From Bacteroidota bacterium (GTDB lineage Bacteria; Bacteroidota; Bacteroidia; AKYH767-A; JAHEYN01), in contig CANFOZ010000022.1 of assembly GCA_947448795.1 (NCBI GenBank), positions 1-35,549 of the forward strand: a stretch of 35,549 bases of DNA. The letters run 5' to 3'. Position 1 is the stretch's first letter. Every line of letters starts with the position of its first letter. A program made the position numbers and the translations under genes. The notes under the pieces are model-generated. The model saw only the letters and a program-made list of their open reading frames with translations. It had not been told where the DNA came from and did not search any database. Shown piece by piece: positions 24,934 to 32,992 of the stretch.

Positions 24934-26121
24934 TTACTGCTTGCTTGCTGATTTCAATTTATATGCTTGTATTTTTGCTTCACATTCCCGAGCTAAAAAT
25001 CCCTTAGCTACAATTTTCCCGTCTTCTCCAATGAGATAAAACTTTGGAAGCTGCTGCAGGTCGAAGCTGTTGTTCAAGGTGGAGTTTTTTCCTTGAAGGT
25101 CACTAAGCTGCGTCCATTTTAATTTATCCTTTTGAATGGCTGCAAGCCAAAGTTCTTTTTGTTGATCCATAGAAACAGAAACAAGCTCGAAAGCATCTTT
25201 TTTGTGATTTTTTTGAACTTGTTGGAGATATTCATTGCCTTGCCTAGAAATTATATTGTCTGAAGCCCAAAAGCTAAGTAGCACCACCTTGCCATGTTGC
25301 TCTGATAATCTGAAGGCATTCCCTCTGCTATCAATGAGTTCAAGCGCTGGTGCTTCAGCACCAACTGCTAATTTCGAATAGCCCTTAACGCGTCTGTGGA
25401 AATCATTAACATAGGGCAGGGTAGGGTATCGTTTATATAAATACCTATCCATCACCTGATAGGCATCTATGTCTTGGTCTTTATCCAAATAGTTGATGAT
25501 GGTTAAAATAGATAAGGAAGAGGGATTGTCTAGGATAATGTCGCGAACAAAATCCTCCCGTTGATTAACTATCTGGGCATAGGGGCCTTGAAAAGAGCGA
25601 GACAGGGAGTCGATATGAACACCCGTTCTACCTTTTGCTTGCTTGTATTGGGCGTCTAGGGAATCGAGCCTGTCAAACGAATGCATCAGCAAGAGGTTGA
25701 TGTCTTTGAGCAACTTGCTGTCGTCGGAGCCTTCTACCGTATAGTTTTGATCAATGGTCGGCGCCGTGGCCTCAATCATTATTGCCGTCGCCGTATCTAG
25801 AACCAAGTTAATAAAGCGATTGTCCATACTTTCATATTCAGGACTTTTTATTGATAAACGATAAAAGCCTATCTGATTGATTTCGAGCGTTAGTTCGAAA
25901 TGCCCGTCCGCAGCAAGTTGCCCATTTTGCACCTCTGTTGGAGGTCCGAAAAGATAACTCTCAAGCAAAACTTTGCCGTGTCCCAATTGACTAATTTGAC
26001 CCCTTATTACAACTTTACCATAGGCCATACTTGAAATACCGAAAAGGGTAAGTAGAAGTATCGTTAGTGGCTGATAAAATCGTTTTTTATGCAGGTTCAA
26101 AACAGGTGGTTTTGCAAACAA
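24934..26121 (-). CDS. Thioredoxin-fold (TlpA-like) exported protein lacking the CxxC cysteines
   Basis: About 395 residues: a signal peptide (hydrophobic stretch about 18-31), a DUF4369-like beta domain (about 36-120), a helical linker and a C-terminal TlpA/AhpC-like thioredoxin domain (about 250-385). The domain is recognised from GAEAPALELIDSRGN, GKVVLLSFWAS and the cis-proline QLPKFYLIGEDGKIV. The redox motif W-A-S-x-C-x-x-C-R is replaced by WASDNIISR (285-293), so it cannot do thiol-disulfide exchange. No ATG gives a signal peptide: the frame opens with TTG at 26121, another TTG is at 26100 (giving MNLHKKRF...), and the first ATG (residue 32) would remove it. It lies between gatB and the M1 peptidase with gaps of 14 and 1 bases. 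Confidence 0.82.
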   Translation of the reverse strand: MFAKPPVLNLHKKRFYQPLTILLLTLFGISSMAYGKVVIRGQISQLGHGKVLLESYLFGPPTEVQNGQLAADGHFELTLEINQIGFYRLSIKSPEYESMDNRFINLVLDTATAIMIEATAPTIDQNYTVEGSDDSKLLKDINLLLMHSFDRLDSLDAQYKQAKGRTGVHIDSLSRSFQGPYAQIVNQREDFVRDIILDNPSSLSILTIINYLDKDQDIDAYQVMDRYLYKRYPTLPYVNDFHRRVKGYSKLAVGAEAPALELIDSRGNAFRLSEQHGKVVLLSFWASDNIISRQGNEYLQQVQKNHKKDAFELVSVSMDQQKELWLAAIQKDKLKWTQLSDLQGKNSTLNNSFDLQQLPKFYLIGEDGKIVAKGFLARECEAKIQAYKLKSASKQ

Positions 26122-26135
26122 AAATTAGTGATCAA

Positions 26136-27593
26136 TCAGATGGAGAGTAGCTCTCTGAGAATTTGGTCCGCTGCTTTGGGATCCGCTTTGCCTTTCGACT
26201 GCTTCATCAATTCTCCCATAAAAAGACCTAATAGCCCAGTTTTTCCTGCCTTAAACTCCGCTACTTTTTCAGGATACTTAGCAATTGCTGCCTCGGCCCA
26301 TTCTTTCAAAGCATCACCGCTACTCTCAATAAGTAAGTTAAGCGCTGCCGCAAGTGATTCTGGATTGCTTCCTGGTTGAGCAATCATTGCTGGAAAAAGT
26401 TTCTGTGTAGCAGCAGTGTGACTTATTTTGCCTGCATCAATAAGTTGAATAAGGGCGGCCAACTCAGCTGGTTTTAGCGGAAAGCCTTCTATTTCAACTG
26501 CATTTTCGTTAAGGTATGATTTTACGCCACCCATCATCCAATTCACAGCCGACTTAAAGTTGCTCGTGTGCGCGATCAGCTCCTCAAAATAAAGTGCCAT
26601 CTGCTTATTGTCAGTAATCAATGCAGCATCGTATTCACTCAAACCAAGTGTGCTTGTATATTTGTGAAACAACTCTTGCGGCAATGCGGGCATGCGATTG
26701 CGTATAGATTCAATGTAGTCCTGCTCAACCAGTATTGGCTGAAGATCGGGCTCCGGAAAATAACGATAATCATTCGCCAACTCTTTAGAACGCATCGCGT
26801 AGGTTGTGCCATGCACAGCATCAAAACTGCGTGTTTCTCCTGCAATCTTGCGTCCAGCTTCTACTTCTTCAATTTGACGCTTCACTTCATAGTCGATCGC
26901 GCGCTGCACATTGCGAATGGAGTTCATGTTTTTAACCTCCGTACGCTGATTTAATACTTTGTCGCCTTTAAGTCGAATGGAAATATTTGCATCGCAACGC
27001 ATGCTGCCTTCTTCCATGTTGCCATCGCAGATCTCTAAATAACGTACTAGCTTTCGTATTTCAGTCAAATACTGATACGCTTCTGAAGAGGTGCGAATCT
27101 CCGGCTCCGAAACAACTTCCAAGAGCGCTATGCCCGCTCGGTTTAAGTCTACTAAGGTGTCGAATGGATCTTGATCGTGGATGCTTTTTCCTGCATCTTC
27201 CTCCATGTGTATGCGTGTGATGTTTATTGTTCGACTGCTGCCGTCTTCCTGGTTTTTTATGGTTATCGAGCCGCCATTGCATATGGGCGTTGTGTCTTGG
27301 GTAATCTGATAGCCCTTCGGAAGATCGGCATAGAAGTAGTTTTTACGAGCATACTGATTCTCGCGTCGTATCGTCGATCCAACTGCTAAGCCTAATTTTA
27401 CTGCAAACTCTACAACAGCCTTGTTGGACCTTGGTAGGGTTCCTGGATGTCCTAACGTTATAGGCGAAATGTGGTGGTTGGGCTGCGCTCCGTAAGATGC
27501 TGAGTCCGATGCATACGCTTTGCTTTTTGTAAGCAGTTGCATGTGCACCTCAAGACCTATAACGGGTTCGTATTTATCGTACATGTCCATCAT
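26136..27593 (-). CDS. gatB: Aspartyl/glutamyl-tRNA amidotransferase subunit B
   Basis: 485-residue tRNA-binding and kinase subunit of GatCAB, which turns Glu-tRNA(Gln) and/or Asp-tRNA(Asn) into the amidated forms in the cytoplasm. The catalytic cradle motifs are present: YEPVIGLEVHMQL, FYADLPKGYQITQ, HMEEDAGKS, DLNRAGIALLEVVSEPE, EEGSMRCDANIS and EVKNMNSIRNVQRAIDYE. The C-terminal helical and YqeY-like tail runs to the end (PKAADQILRELL). An upstream TTG at 27596 was not used; ATGs at 27593, 27590 and 27584 are all possible. gatA and gatC are not in the window. The gap of 38 bases from the LVIVD gene upstream shows no terminator. Confidence 0.97.
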   Translation of the reverse strand: MMDMYDKYEPVIGLEVHMQLLTKSKAYASDSASYGAQPNHHISPITLGHPGTLPRSNKAVVEFAVKLGLAVGSTIRRENQYARKNYFYADLPKGYQITQDTTPICNGGSITIKNQEDGSSRTINITRIHMEEDAGKSIHDQDPFDTLVDLNRAGIALLEVVSEPEIRTSSEAYQYLTEIRKLVRYLEICDGNMEEGSMRCDANISIRLKGDKVLNQRTEVKNMNSIRNVQRAIDYEVKRQIEEVEAGRKIAGETRSFDAVHGTTYAMRSKELANDYRYFPEPDLQPILVEQDYIESIRNRMPALPQELFHKYTSTLGLSEYDAALITDNKQMALYFEELIAHTSNFKSAVNWMMGGVKSYLNENAVEIEGFPLKPAELAALIQLIDAGKISHTAATQKLFPAMIAQPGSNPESLAAALNLLIESSGDALKEWAEAAIAKYPEKVAEFKAGKTGLLGLFMGELMKQSKGKADPKAADQILRELLSI

Positions 27594-27634
27594 CAATACT
27601 ATACTATTTCTTGTTTTATTTTTGTAGGTAGTGC

Positions 27635-29050
27635 TTATCGAAGCATTACTATTTTATCCGTAAAGGTGAAACTTCCGCCTTTTGCCTGTAAGTAATACAT
27701 GCCGTTTGCCAAGCCTTCGCAGTTAACATGTATAACATTACTACCCGTTTCCAAACTGTGGGTTTGATGCAAAACGGTTGCTCCACTCATGCTTAAAATA
27801 GAAAGCTGAAGCTCGCCTGCTTGCTCCATATTCGCACTAAAGTAAAAGGAGTCACTGCTTGGATTTGGATAAACAATTACGCGATTACCGCGCTCTAAGA
27901 TTGTATTTTCAACCCCTAATACAGATGGCGAATTCCCATCCAACACATAAAGCCCATTTAACAGGTCCGAACCTAATATATGATGGGAGGGAAGAAAGGG
28001 ATAAACACCCCATGCTCCGCCATAGCCAGCATAGTTGTCATTCAATGGCTCTGTGTCAAAATAGGCGCTTCGAACAGGGTGTCGCGGGTCTGTAAAATCA
28101 AAAACTTGTACGCCATCATGATAGTAGGAAACAAAAGCCTTGCGACCCATGATGTATGGATTGTGTGCGATGCTACCAGCGGCTCCCAGTGAATCAGCTA
28201 TACCTAGTAGGTTGGAGCGAAAAATCGACTTTAAAATAGGATTACTCAGGTCCGAAATGTCATATAATTTTACGCCGCTACCATGCGTCTCATCCGTAAA
28301 TACGAGATACTGTCCATCTTCACTTACCCATGCACTATGGTTGTAGCCTTGCTGGTCGTAATTGGTAAAACTTTGTATCAACTGTGGATGGGCTGGGTCG
28401 CGGTAGTCATACACAAACATGCCGGCATTACCGCACGATAGAAAAACAGTGTCGTTCCGCACAAAAGCGGCATGCACATAACTAAAGGCGGGTGGATCAA
28501 GAACACTTATTACCGTTGGATTCAAGGGGTCGGCTAATGAGGCAACAACCAAGGCATGAGGTGTGCCAGAGGAGTCGCGCGATCCGCTAAAATAAATGCG
28601 GTCATGTTCAATGAAAATCGTGTGACAGGTTTTAACAATGTTCTGATTGTCTGAAACTTTTACAACGCCTGCAGGTAAACTCGATAAGTCAAAAATCTGT
28701 AAGGATGCATTCCCTTGATCACAAACGCCATATAAATAATGACCATAGGTCTTGTAATCCCGATTTACACCATTTGCGGCAGTATCGCGGCCTACGAAAT
28801 AAGATATAGGCGCTGGATTTGAAGCCAATGCTCCAGTAATGTCAAAAAAACGGGTCCCACGCAATGAACCAAGGATTGCAAATTCATTCCCTGAATTATC
28901 CGAATAGCCCCAAATTTCATTGAAGCTGATGTTGTTATAGGCAGGTAATTGATCGTTATCCCAATTGCTTAGTAAAGGCATATTCAACTGCACTTGTGCT
29001 AAGGAACTCAGCGAGCTTATCAAACAAAGTAGTACAAGCAGTTTTTTCAT
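27635..29050 (-). CDS. LVIVD-repeat / choice-of-anchor B protein with T9SS sorting domain
   Basis: 471-residue exported protein. Signal peptide 1-19 (LLVLLCLISSLSSLAQ). The body (about 30-370) is a beta-propeller-like set of LVIVD-type repeats, with recurrent phrases such as IFDLSSL, VYDYRDPAHPQL, LYDISDLSNPIL and VFDFTDPRHPV spaced about 40-60 residues apart, plus the choice-of-anchor B start EIWGYSDNSGNEFAILGS. The C-terminal T9SS type A sorting domain begins VYPNPSSDSFYF and ends in IVMLR. It is therefore probably secreted across the outer membrane and attached to the surface; no catalytic site is seen. The ATG overlaps the purine nucleoside phosphorylase stop by four bases (ATGA), so translation is coupled. 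Confidence 0.88.
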   Translation of the reverse strand: MKKLLVLLCLISSLSSLAQVQLNMPLLSNWDNDQLPAYNNISFNEIWGYSDNSGNEFAILGSLRGTRFFDITGALASNPAPISYFVGRDTAANGVNRDYKTYGHYLYGVCDQGNASLQIFDLSSLPAGVVKVSDNQNIVKTCHTIFIEHDRIYFSGSRDSSGTPHALVVASLADPLNPTVISVLDPPAFSYVHAAFVRNDTVFLSCGNAGMFVYDYRDPAHPQLIQSFTNYDQQGYNHSAWVSEDGQYLVFTDETHGSGVKLYDISDLSNPILKSIFRSNLLGIADSLGAAGSIAHNPYIMGRKAFVSYYHDGVQVFDFTDPRHPVRSAYFDTEPLNDNYAGYGGAWGVYPFLPSHHILGSDLLNGLYVLDGNSPSVLGVENTILERGNRVIVYPNPSSDSFYFSANMEQAGELQLSILSMSGATVLHQTHSLETGSNVIHVNCEGLANGMYYLQAKGGSFTFTDKIVMLR

Positions 29051-29880
29051 AAAGCGATAGATTGTATTAGTTCTTTAATGATTACAGTCATCTTCTTTTC
29101 AGACTCTTTAGCCACCTTTAATACTTCTTCGTGACTAACCGTTTGCACATCATCCATGCCGCCCAAGTCAGTGATGATAGAAATACCAAAGCAAGGTATA
29201 CCCATATGCCTAGCAACAATAACCTCAGGTACCGTCGACATCCCAACAGCGTCAGCTCCTATGCTTCGGATGTAACGGTATTCGGCGCGTGTTTCAAAGC
29301 ATGGACCAGTTAAACCGGCATAAACGCCAATATGAGTTGGAAATTGATGGCTGTCCGCAATCGACTTCGCCATTGTTATCATCGATGGGTCGTAAGGACA
29401 ACTCATATCCGGAAAACGAGGGCCTAACTCATCTATGTTTTTACCAATCAAGGGGTTGGTTGGGAAAAGATTGATATGGTCATCAATGATCATCAAGTCT
29501 CCAACCTTGAATTTAGGATTCATGCCACCGCTGGCGTTGGATAACAAAAGCCTTTTAATGCCTAAAAACTTCATGACGCGAATAGGAAAGGCAACCTTGT
29601 CCATGCCATAGCCTTCGTAAAAGTGAAAGCGCCCTTGCATCACAACTACCTTGGAACCACTTAAGGTTCCAAAAATAAGTCGCCCTTGATGACCTTCCAC
29701 GGTACTTACAGGAAATCCTTCAATTTGAGCATAATCCAAGCTATGCTCAATGTTGATTTCGTTTACCAAACCGCCTAAGCCAGATCCTAAAACAATGCCA
29801 ATATCGGGTTGAAAGGAGGTAATGGCTTGAATGTATGCCGCTGTTTTCTTTACTTCGGTTAATCTAGTATCCATGTTCAT
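29047..29880 (-). CDS. Purine-nucleoside phosphorylase (class I, inosine/guanosine type)
   Basis: 277-residue cytoplasmic enzyme that splits purine (deoxy)nucleosides with phosphate for base salvage. Family motifs: IVLGSGLGGL (phosphate-binding Ser), STVEGHQGRLIFG, GRFHFYEGY, LSNASGGMNPKFKVGDLMII, LTGPCFETRAEYR with the base-binding Glu, and ADAVGMSTVPEVI. Trimeric PNP (PunA/XapA type) by length and motif, not the hexameric DeoD type. It overlaps lpxK upstream by four bases and the LVIVD gene downstream by four, both as ATGA, showing tight translational coupling. A second ATG two codons in (29874) is an equally possible start. Confidence 0.95.
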   Translation of the reverse strand: MNMDTRLTEVKKTAAYIQAITSFQPDIGIVLGSGLGGLVNEINIEHSLDYAQIEGFPVSTVEGHQGRLIFGTLSGSKVVVMQGRFHFYEGYGMDKVAFPIRVMKFLGIKRLLLSNASGGMNPKFKVGDLMIIDDHINLFPTNPLIGKNIDELGPRFPDMSCPYDPSMITMAKSIADSHQFPTHIGVYAGLTGPCFETRAEYRYIRSIGADAVGMSTVPEVIVARHMGIPCFGISIITDLGGMDDVQTVSHEEVLKVAKESEKKMTVIIKELIQSIAL

Positions 29881-30929
29881 GAATGCGTTAATAGGGCTTT
29901 TATTTCTTCATCAAAACTACCTTTCAAATTGGACTGAAGCACAGTTTCTATGGGTAGGTAATACAAAGGTAACTTTTCTGTGTGTAGCATCAAGGCTTTA
30001 TCCTTGATCCGCATATAGTCCTTCTCAGTGCACAGGACTATTTTTTGCTTACCAGGCATTGTATCGTATGCCATTCGTATCGATTCCAGGTCGCTTTTAG
30101 TAAAGCTATGGTGATCTTTAAATCGAATGGATCGCACGTCCTTAGCCTGTGCTCTAATATGTTGTAAAAAGGGTTCTGGGTTCGCAATGCCTGTTACTAC
30201 TAATACCGACAATTCCGTATTCAATACAATAGATGAAAGACCAGCATGAACAGATTGAATGAGCCCATATTCAATGGATGAAAAATACAACTTGCTGTCA
30301 TTCGATAAGCCAAGTCGCATGCGTAAACGGTTTTGCTCTTCTTCACCAACTGTATTCTGGCATTTTGTAATAACAACGATGTCTGCTCTGCGAATACCGC
30401 TCATCCATTCGCGCAGCCGTCCCATTGGAAAGGGATATTGGCCTTGCAGCGCATCCTTGTATTCCATGAGTAATACGGCAATTTTCGGGGTAACTTGCCG
30501 GTGCTGAAAGGCGTCGTCGAGCAGAATGAGATTCGTTTTTGGATTACTTTTTAAAAGCTCCTGAATACCTTCAATACGTTGTTCGGAAACCCACACCGGC
30601 ACCTCCGTAAACTTGCTTTTAAATTGCAAGGGCTCGTCACCAACTTCCGAAGCAGCACTCTTTTCCGTTACTTCTCGAACGCCCTTCGTTTTGCGGCCAT
30701 AGCCTCGACTTACAATACCAATGTTATTTTGTGATGATAAAAGCCGAACTAAATATTCAGTCATGGGCGACTTCCCTGAACCGCCCATGCTTAAATTGCC
30801 GATAGAAATTATAGGCACATCAAATCCTTGACTTTTTAATACACCCCGGTTGTATAGAAAATTGCGAACCCAAGTGATGCTGCCATAGAGCAGAGCCAAT
30901 GGAAATAATAACCAACGCAGCAGATTCAT
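29877..30929 (-). CDS. lpxK: Tetraacyldisaccharide 4'-kinase LpxK
   Basis: 350-residue inner-membrane-associated kinase that phosphorylates the 4' position of the lipid A disaccharide precursor. An N-terminal hydrophobic helix (about residues 2-22) is the membrane anchor. Motifs: the Walker A SIGNLSMGGSGKSP (about 42-55), VSRGYGRKTKG, EVGDEPLQF, and LLDDAFQHRQV with the catalytic Asp-Asp-x-x-Gln-His. Length is normal. It is the first gene of the minus-strand run ending in lpxH, and it is divergent from nif3-like with 56 bases between them; I could not define a convincing promoter there. Confidence 0.96.
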   Translation of the reverse strand: MNLLRWLLFPLALLYGSITWVRNFLYNRGVLKSQGFDVPIISIGNLSMGGSGKSPMTEYLVRLLSSQNNIGIVSRGYGRKTKGVREVTEKSAASEVGDEPLQFKSKFTEVPVWVSEQRIEGIQELLKSNPKTNLILLDDAFQHRQVTPKIAVLLMEYKDALQGQYPFPMGRLREWMSGIRRADIVVITKCQNTVGEEEQNRLRMRLGLSNDSKLYFSSIEYGLIQSVHAGLSSIVLNTELSVLVVTGIANPEPFLQHIRAQAKDVRSIRFKDHHSFTKSDLESIRMAYDTMPGKQKIVLCTEKDYMRIKDKALMLHTEKLPLYYLPIETVLQSNLKGSFDEEIKALLTHS

Positions 30930-30985
30930 TATGTAAAAGTACTCAATTGCGGATTTTTACCTATTATTGAAGTCTATAAAGTCGT

Positions 30986-32083
30986 ATGCAAATCCAAGAA
31001 ATCCTAAATGTACTTGAGCGCTTGGCACCTCGCTCACTTCAAGAATCCTACGATAACTCCGGCATTCAGTGTGGTAACGCACGCTGGGATTGCACGCACG
31101 CATTGGTATGTCTCGACTGTACCGAAGCCGTTATTGACGAAGCTATTGAAGCCGGCTGTAACCTCATTATTTCCCATCATCCTTTGATCTTCGGAAATGG
31201 ACTTTTAAGTATTACCGGAAAAGGATGGGAGGAAAGGGTGCTTATTAAGGCCATTAAGCACGATATCGTGATCTATGCTATCCACACCAACCTCGATAAT
31301 GTGCTAGAAGGAGTAAACAAAAAAATAGCAGAAAAGCTTGGTCTTGTAGATACGGCAGTCCTGCTTCCAAAACAAACCGTCCTAACAAAGCTTACTACAT
31401 ACGTCCCAACAAATCATGCAGAAGCCGTTTTCAAAGCGCTCTGCGATGCGGGCGCTGGATGTATTGGCGAATACAGCAATTGCTCTTTTCAAACAGCAGG
31501 TACCGGAACCTTTCAAGCTTCGGATAAAGCAAATCCTTTTGTAGGGGAAAAAGGCGCTCTGCACCACGAATCTGAAGTTCGAATCGAAACGGTCTTCCTC
31601 AATCACCTTGAACCTCAAATTGTTTCCGCACTTAATGCGTCGCATCCATACGAGGAAGTTGCGTTTGAACTCGTTCCAATTAAAAATACAATTAAATCAA
31701 TTGGAAGTGGTATAATCGGAAGTTTAGAAGAGCCGATGGATGAAGATGCATTTTTAAATAGGGTAAAAGATGCAATGGAATGCAAAACCATTCGCCATAC
31801 CCATTGTACAGGGGCAAAAATATCTAAAATTGCCCTTTGCGGTGGATCTGGGGCCTTTTTGCTAAAAACCGCGATCGCTCAAGGTGCAGAGGCCTTTGTT
31901 ACCGCTGACTTTAAATACCACCAATTTTTTGATGCTGATAATAGAATATTAGTGGCAGATATCGGTCACTACGAAAGCGAGCATTTTACAATTGATCTTA
32001 TTATAGACATTCTGAACAATAATTTTCCTACCTTTGCAGTCCGATTATCAAAAATCAATACAAATCCAATAAATTATTTTTAA
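30986..32083 (+). CDS. Nif3-like dinuclear metal-centre protein (YqfO type)
   Basis: 365-residue member of the NIF3/DUF34 family, which forms hexameric toroids with a two-metal site; the biochemical role is not settled (GTP cyclohydrolase-like or metal chaperone proposals exist). Metal ligands visible: ISHHPLIF, HTNLD and the C-terminal ADFKYHQF...ADIGHYESEH. Residues about 130-235 form the inserted PII/CutA-like domain found in the long YqfO form (short forms are about 250 residues). Four bases separate it from the zinc-ribbon gene; this gene pair is conserved in many Bacteroidota as far as I recall. Confidence 0.94.
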   Translation: MQIQEILNVLERLAPRSLQESYDNSGIQCGNARWDCTHALVCLDCTEAVIDEAIEAGCNLIISHHPLIFGNGLLSITGKGWEERVLIKAIKHDIVIYAIHTNLDNVLEGVNKKIAEKLGLVDTAVLLPKQTVLTKLTTYVPTNHAEAVFKALCDAGAGCIGEYSNCSFQTAGTGTFQASDKANPFVGEKGALHHESEVRIETVFLNHLEPQIVSALNASHPYEEVAFELVPIKNTIKSIGSGIIGSLEEPMDEDAFLNRVKDAMECKTIRHTHCTGAKISKIALCGGSGAFLLKTAIAQGAEAFVTADFKYHQFFDADNRILVADIGHYESEHFTIDLIIDILNNNFPTFAVRLSKINTNPINYF

Positions 32084-32087
32084 CAAA

Positions 32088-32936
32088 ATGGCTAAAAAAT
32101 CGGATACATCAAGCGCTTCCGGCAAAACAAAAACGGTAGATGCTGCTCTCGAGGGTATTATCGATCGCAAGATTGAAAAAATAGCTCCTGCTTCATCCAG
32201 CAAAGGAGAAATTAATATCGAAAGCAAGCTTAAAGCACTCTACGGTCTGCAACAAATTGATTCTAAAATCGATAAAATTCGTATCGTTCGCGGCGAATTA
32301 CCGATGGAAGTAAGTGATTTGGAAGATGAAATCATCGGCCTTCAAACACGTGTTAACAAATACACCGACGAAGTGAATTCGCTCGAGGATGAAATCGTAA
32401 AAAAGAAGCTTTCGATTAAAGAATCAAAAGAGCTTACAAAGAAGTATGAGGGGCAGCAAAACAAGGTTAAAAACAACCGCGAATACGACTCCCTGTCTAA
32501 AGAAATCGAATTTCAAACACTGGAAATTCAGCTTCTCGATAAACACATTAAAGAATTTAATGCCGACATCGCGATGAAGAATATTACTATCGAAGAGTCT
32601 ACTAAAAAACTCAACGATAAGAATAAAGATCTTAAAGTAAAGAAAGAAGAACTCGATGATATCATCGCAGAAACTGAAAAGGAAGAAACCTATTTGCTTA
32701 AGCACTCTAGCAGCGCCGCTGATATTGTGGATGATCGTCTGCTAACTGCATACAAACGCATTCGCGATAACGCACGCAATGGCTTGGCCGTTGTAAAAGT
32801 GGAGCGTGATGCATGCGGTGGTTGTTTCAACAAAATACCGCCACAGCGTCAATTAGACATTCGTCAACGCAAAAAAATTATTGTTTGCGAGCATTGCGGT
32901 CGCATCCTTGTTGATCCAGAGATCAATCAGAACTAA
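32088..32936 (+). CDS. Coiled-coil protein with C4-type zinc ribbon
   Basis: 282 residues. A Ser/Lys-rich start (1-45) is followed by a long antiparallel coiled coil (about 50-205, heptad-rich Glu/Lys segments) and a C-terminal zinc ribbon with CGGC (about 243-246) and CEHC (about 268-271), ending GRILVDPE. This is the DUF164/CT398-type family; roles proposed for relatives involve nucleic-acid or secretion-partner binding, but none is established, and the protein is cytoplasmic as no signal peptide is seen. It is co-transcribed with the Nif3-like gene and followed at once by a strong hairpin. Confidence 0.9.
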   Translation: MAKKSDTSSASGKTKTVDAALEGIIDRKIEKIAPASSSKGEINIESKLKALYGLQQIDSKIDKIRIVRGELPMEVSDLEDEIIGLQTRVNKYTDEVNSLEDEIVKKKLSIKESKELTKKYEGQQNKVKNNREYDSLSKEIEFQTLEIQLLDKHIKEFNADIAMKNITIEESTKKLNDKNKDLKVKKEELDDIIAETEKEETYLLKHSSSAADIVDDRLLTAYKRIRDNARNGLAVVKVERDACGGCFNKIPPQRQLDIRQRKKIIVCEHCGRILVDPEINQN

Positions 32937-32948
32937 TTTGTCAAATTC

Positions 32949-32984
32949 AAAAAAGGATCCAGCCTAAGGCCGGATCCTTTTTTT
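32949..32984 (+). terminator. Intrinsic terminator after the zinc-ribbon gene
   Basis: 12-bp stem (AAAAAAGGATCC at 32949-32960 with its complement at 32972-32983), extended by a GCC/GGC inner stem and closed by a small loop, then a T-run to 32984. It should end the Nif3-like/zinc-ribbon transcript. The A-run on the left gives it some bidirectional character. It lies only eight bases before the ATG of the next gene. Confidence 0.85.
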
Positions 32985-32992
32985 ATTCCCTT

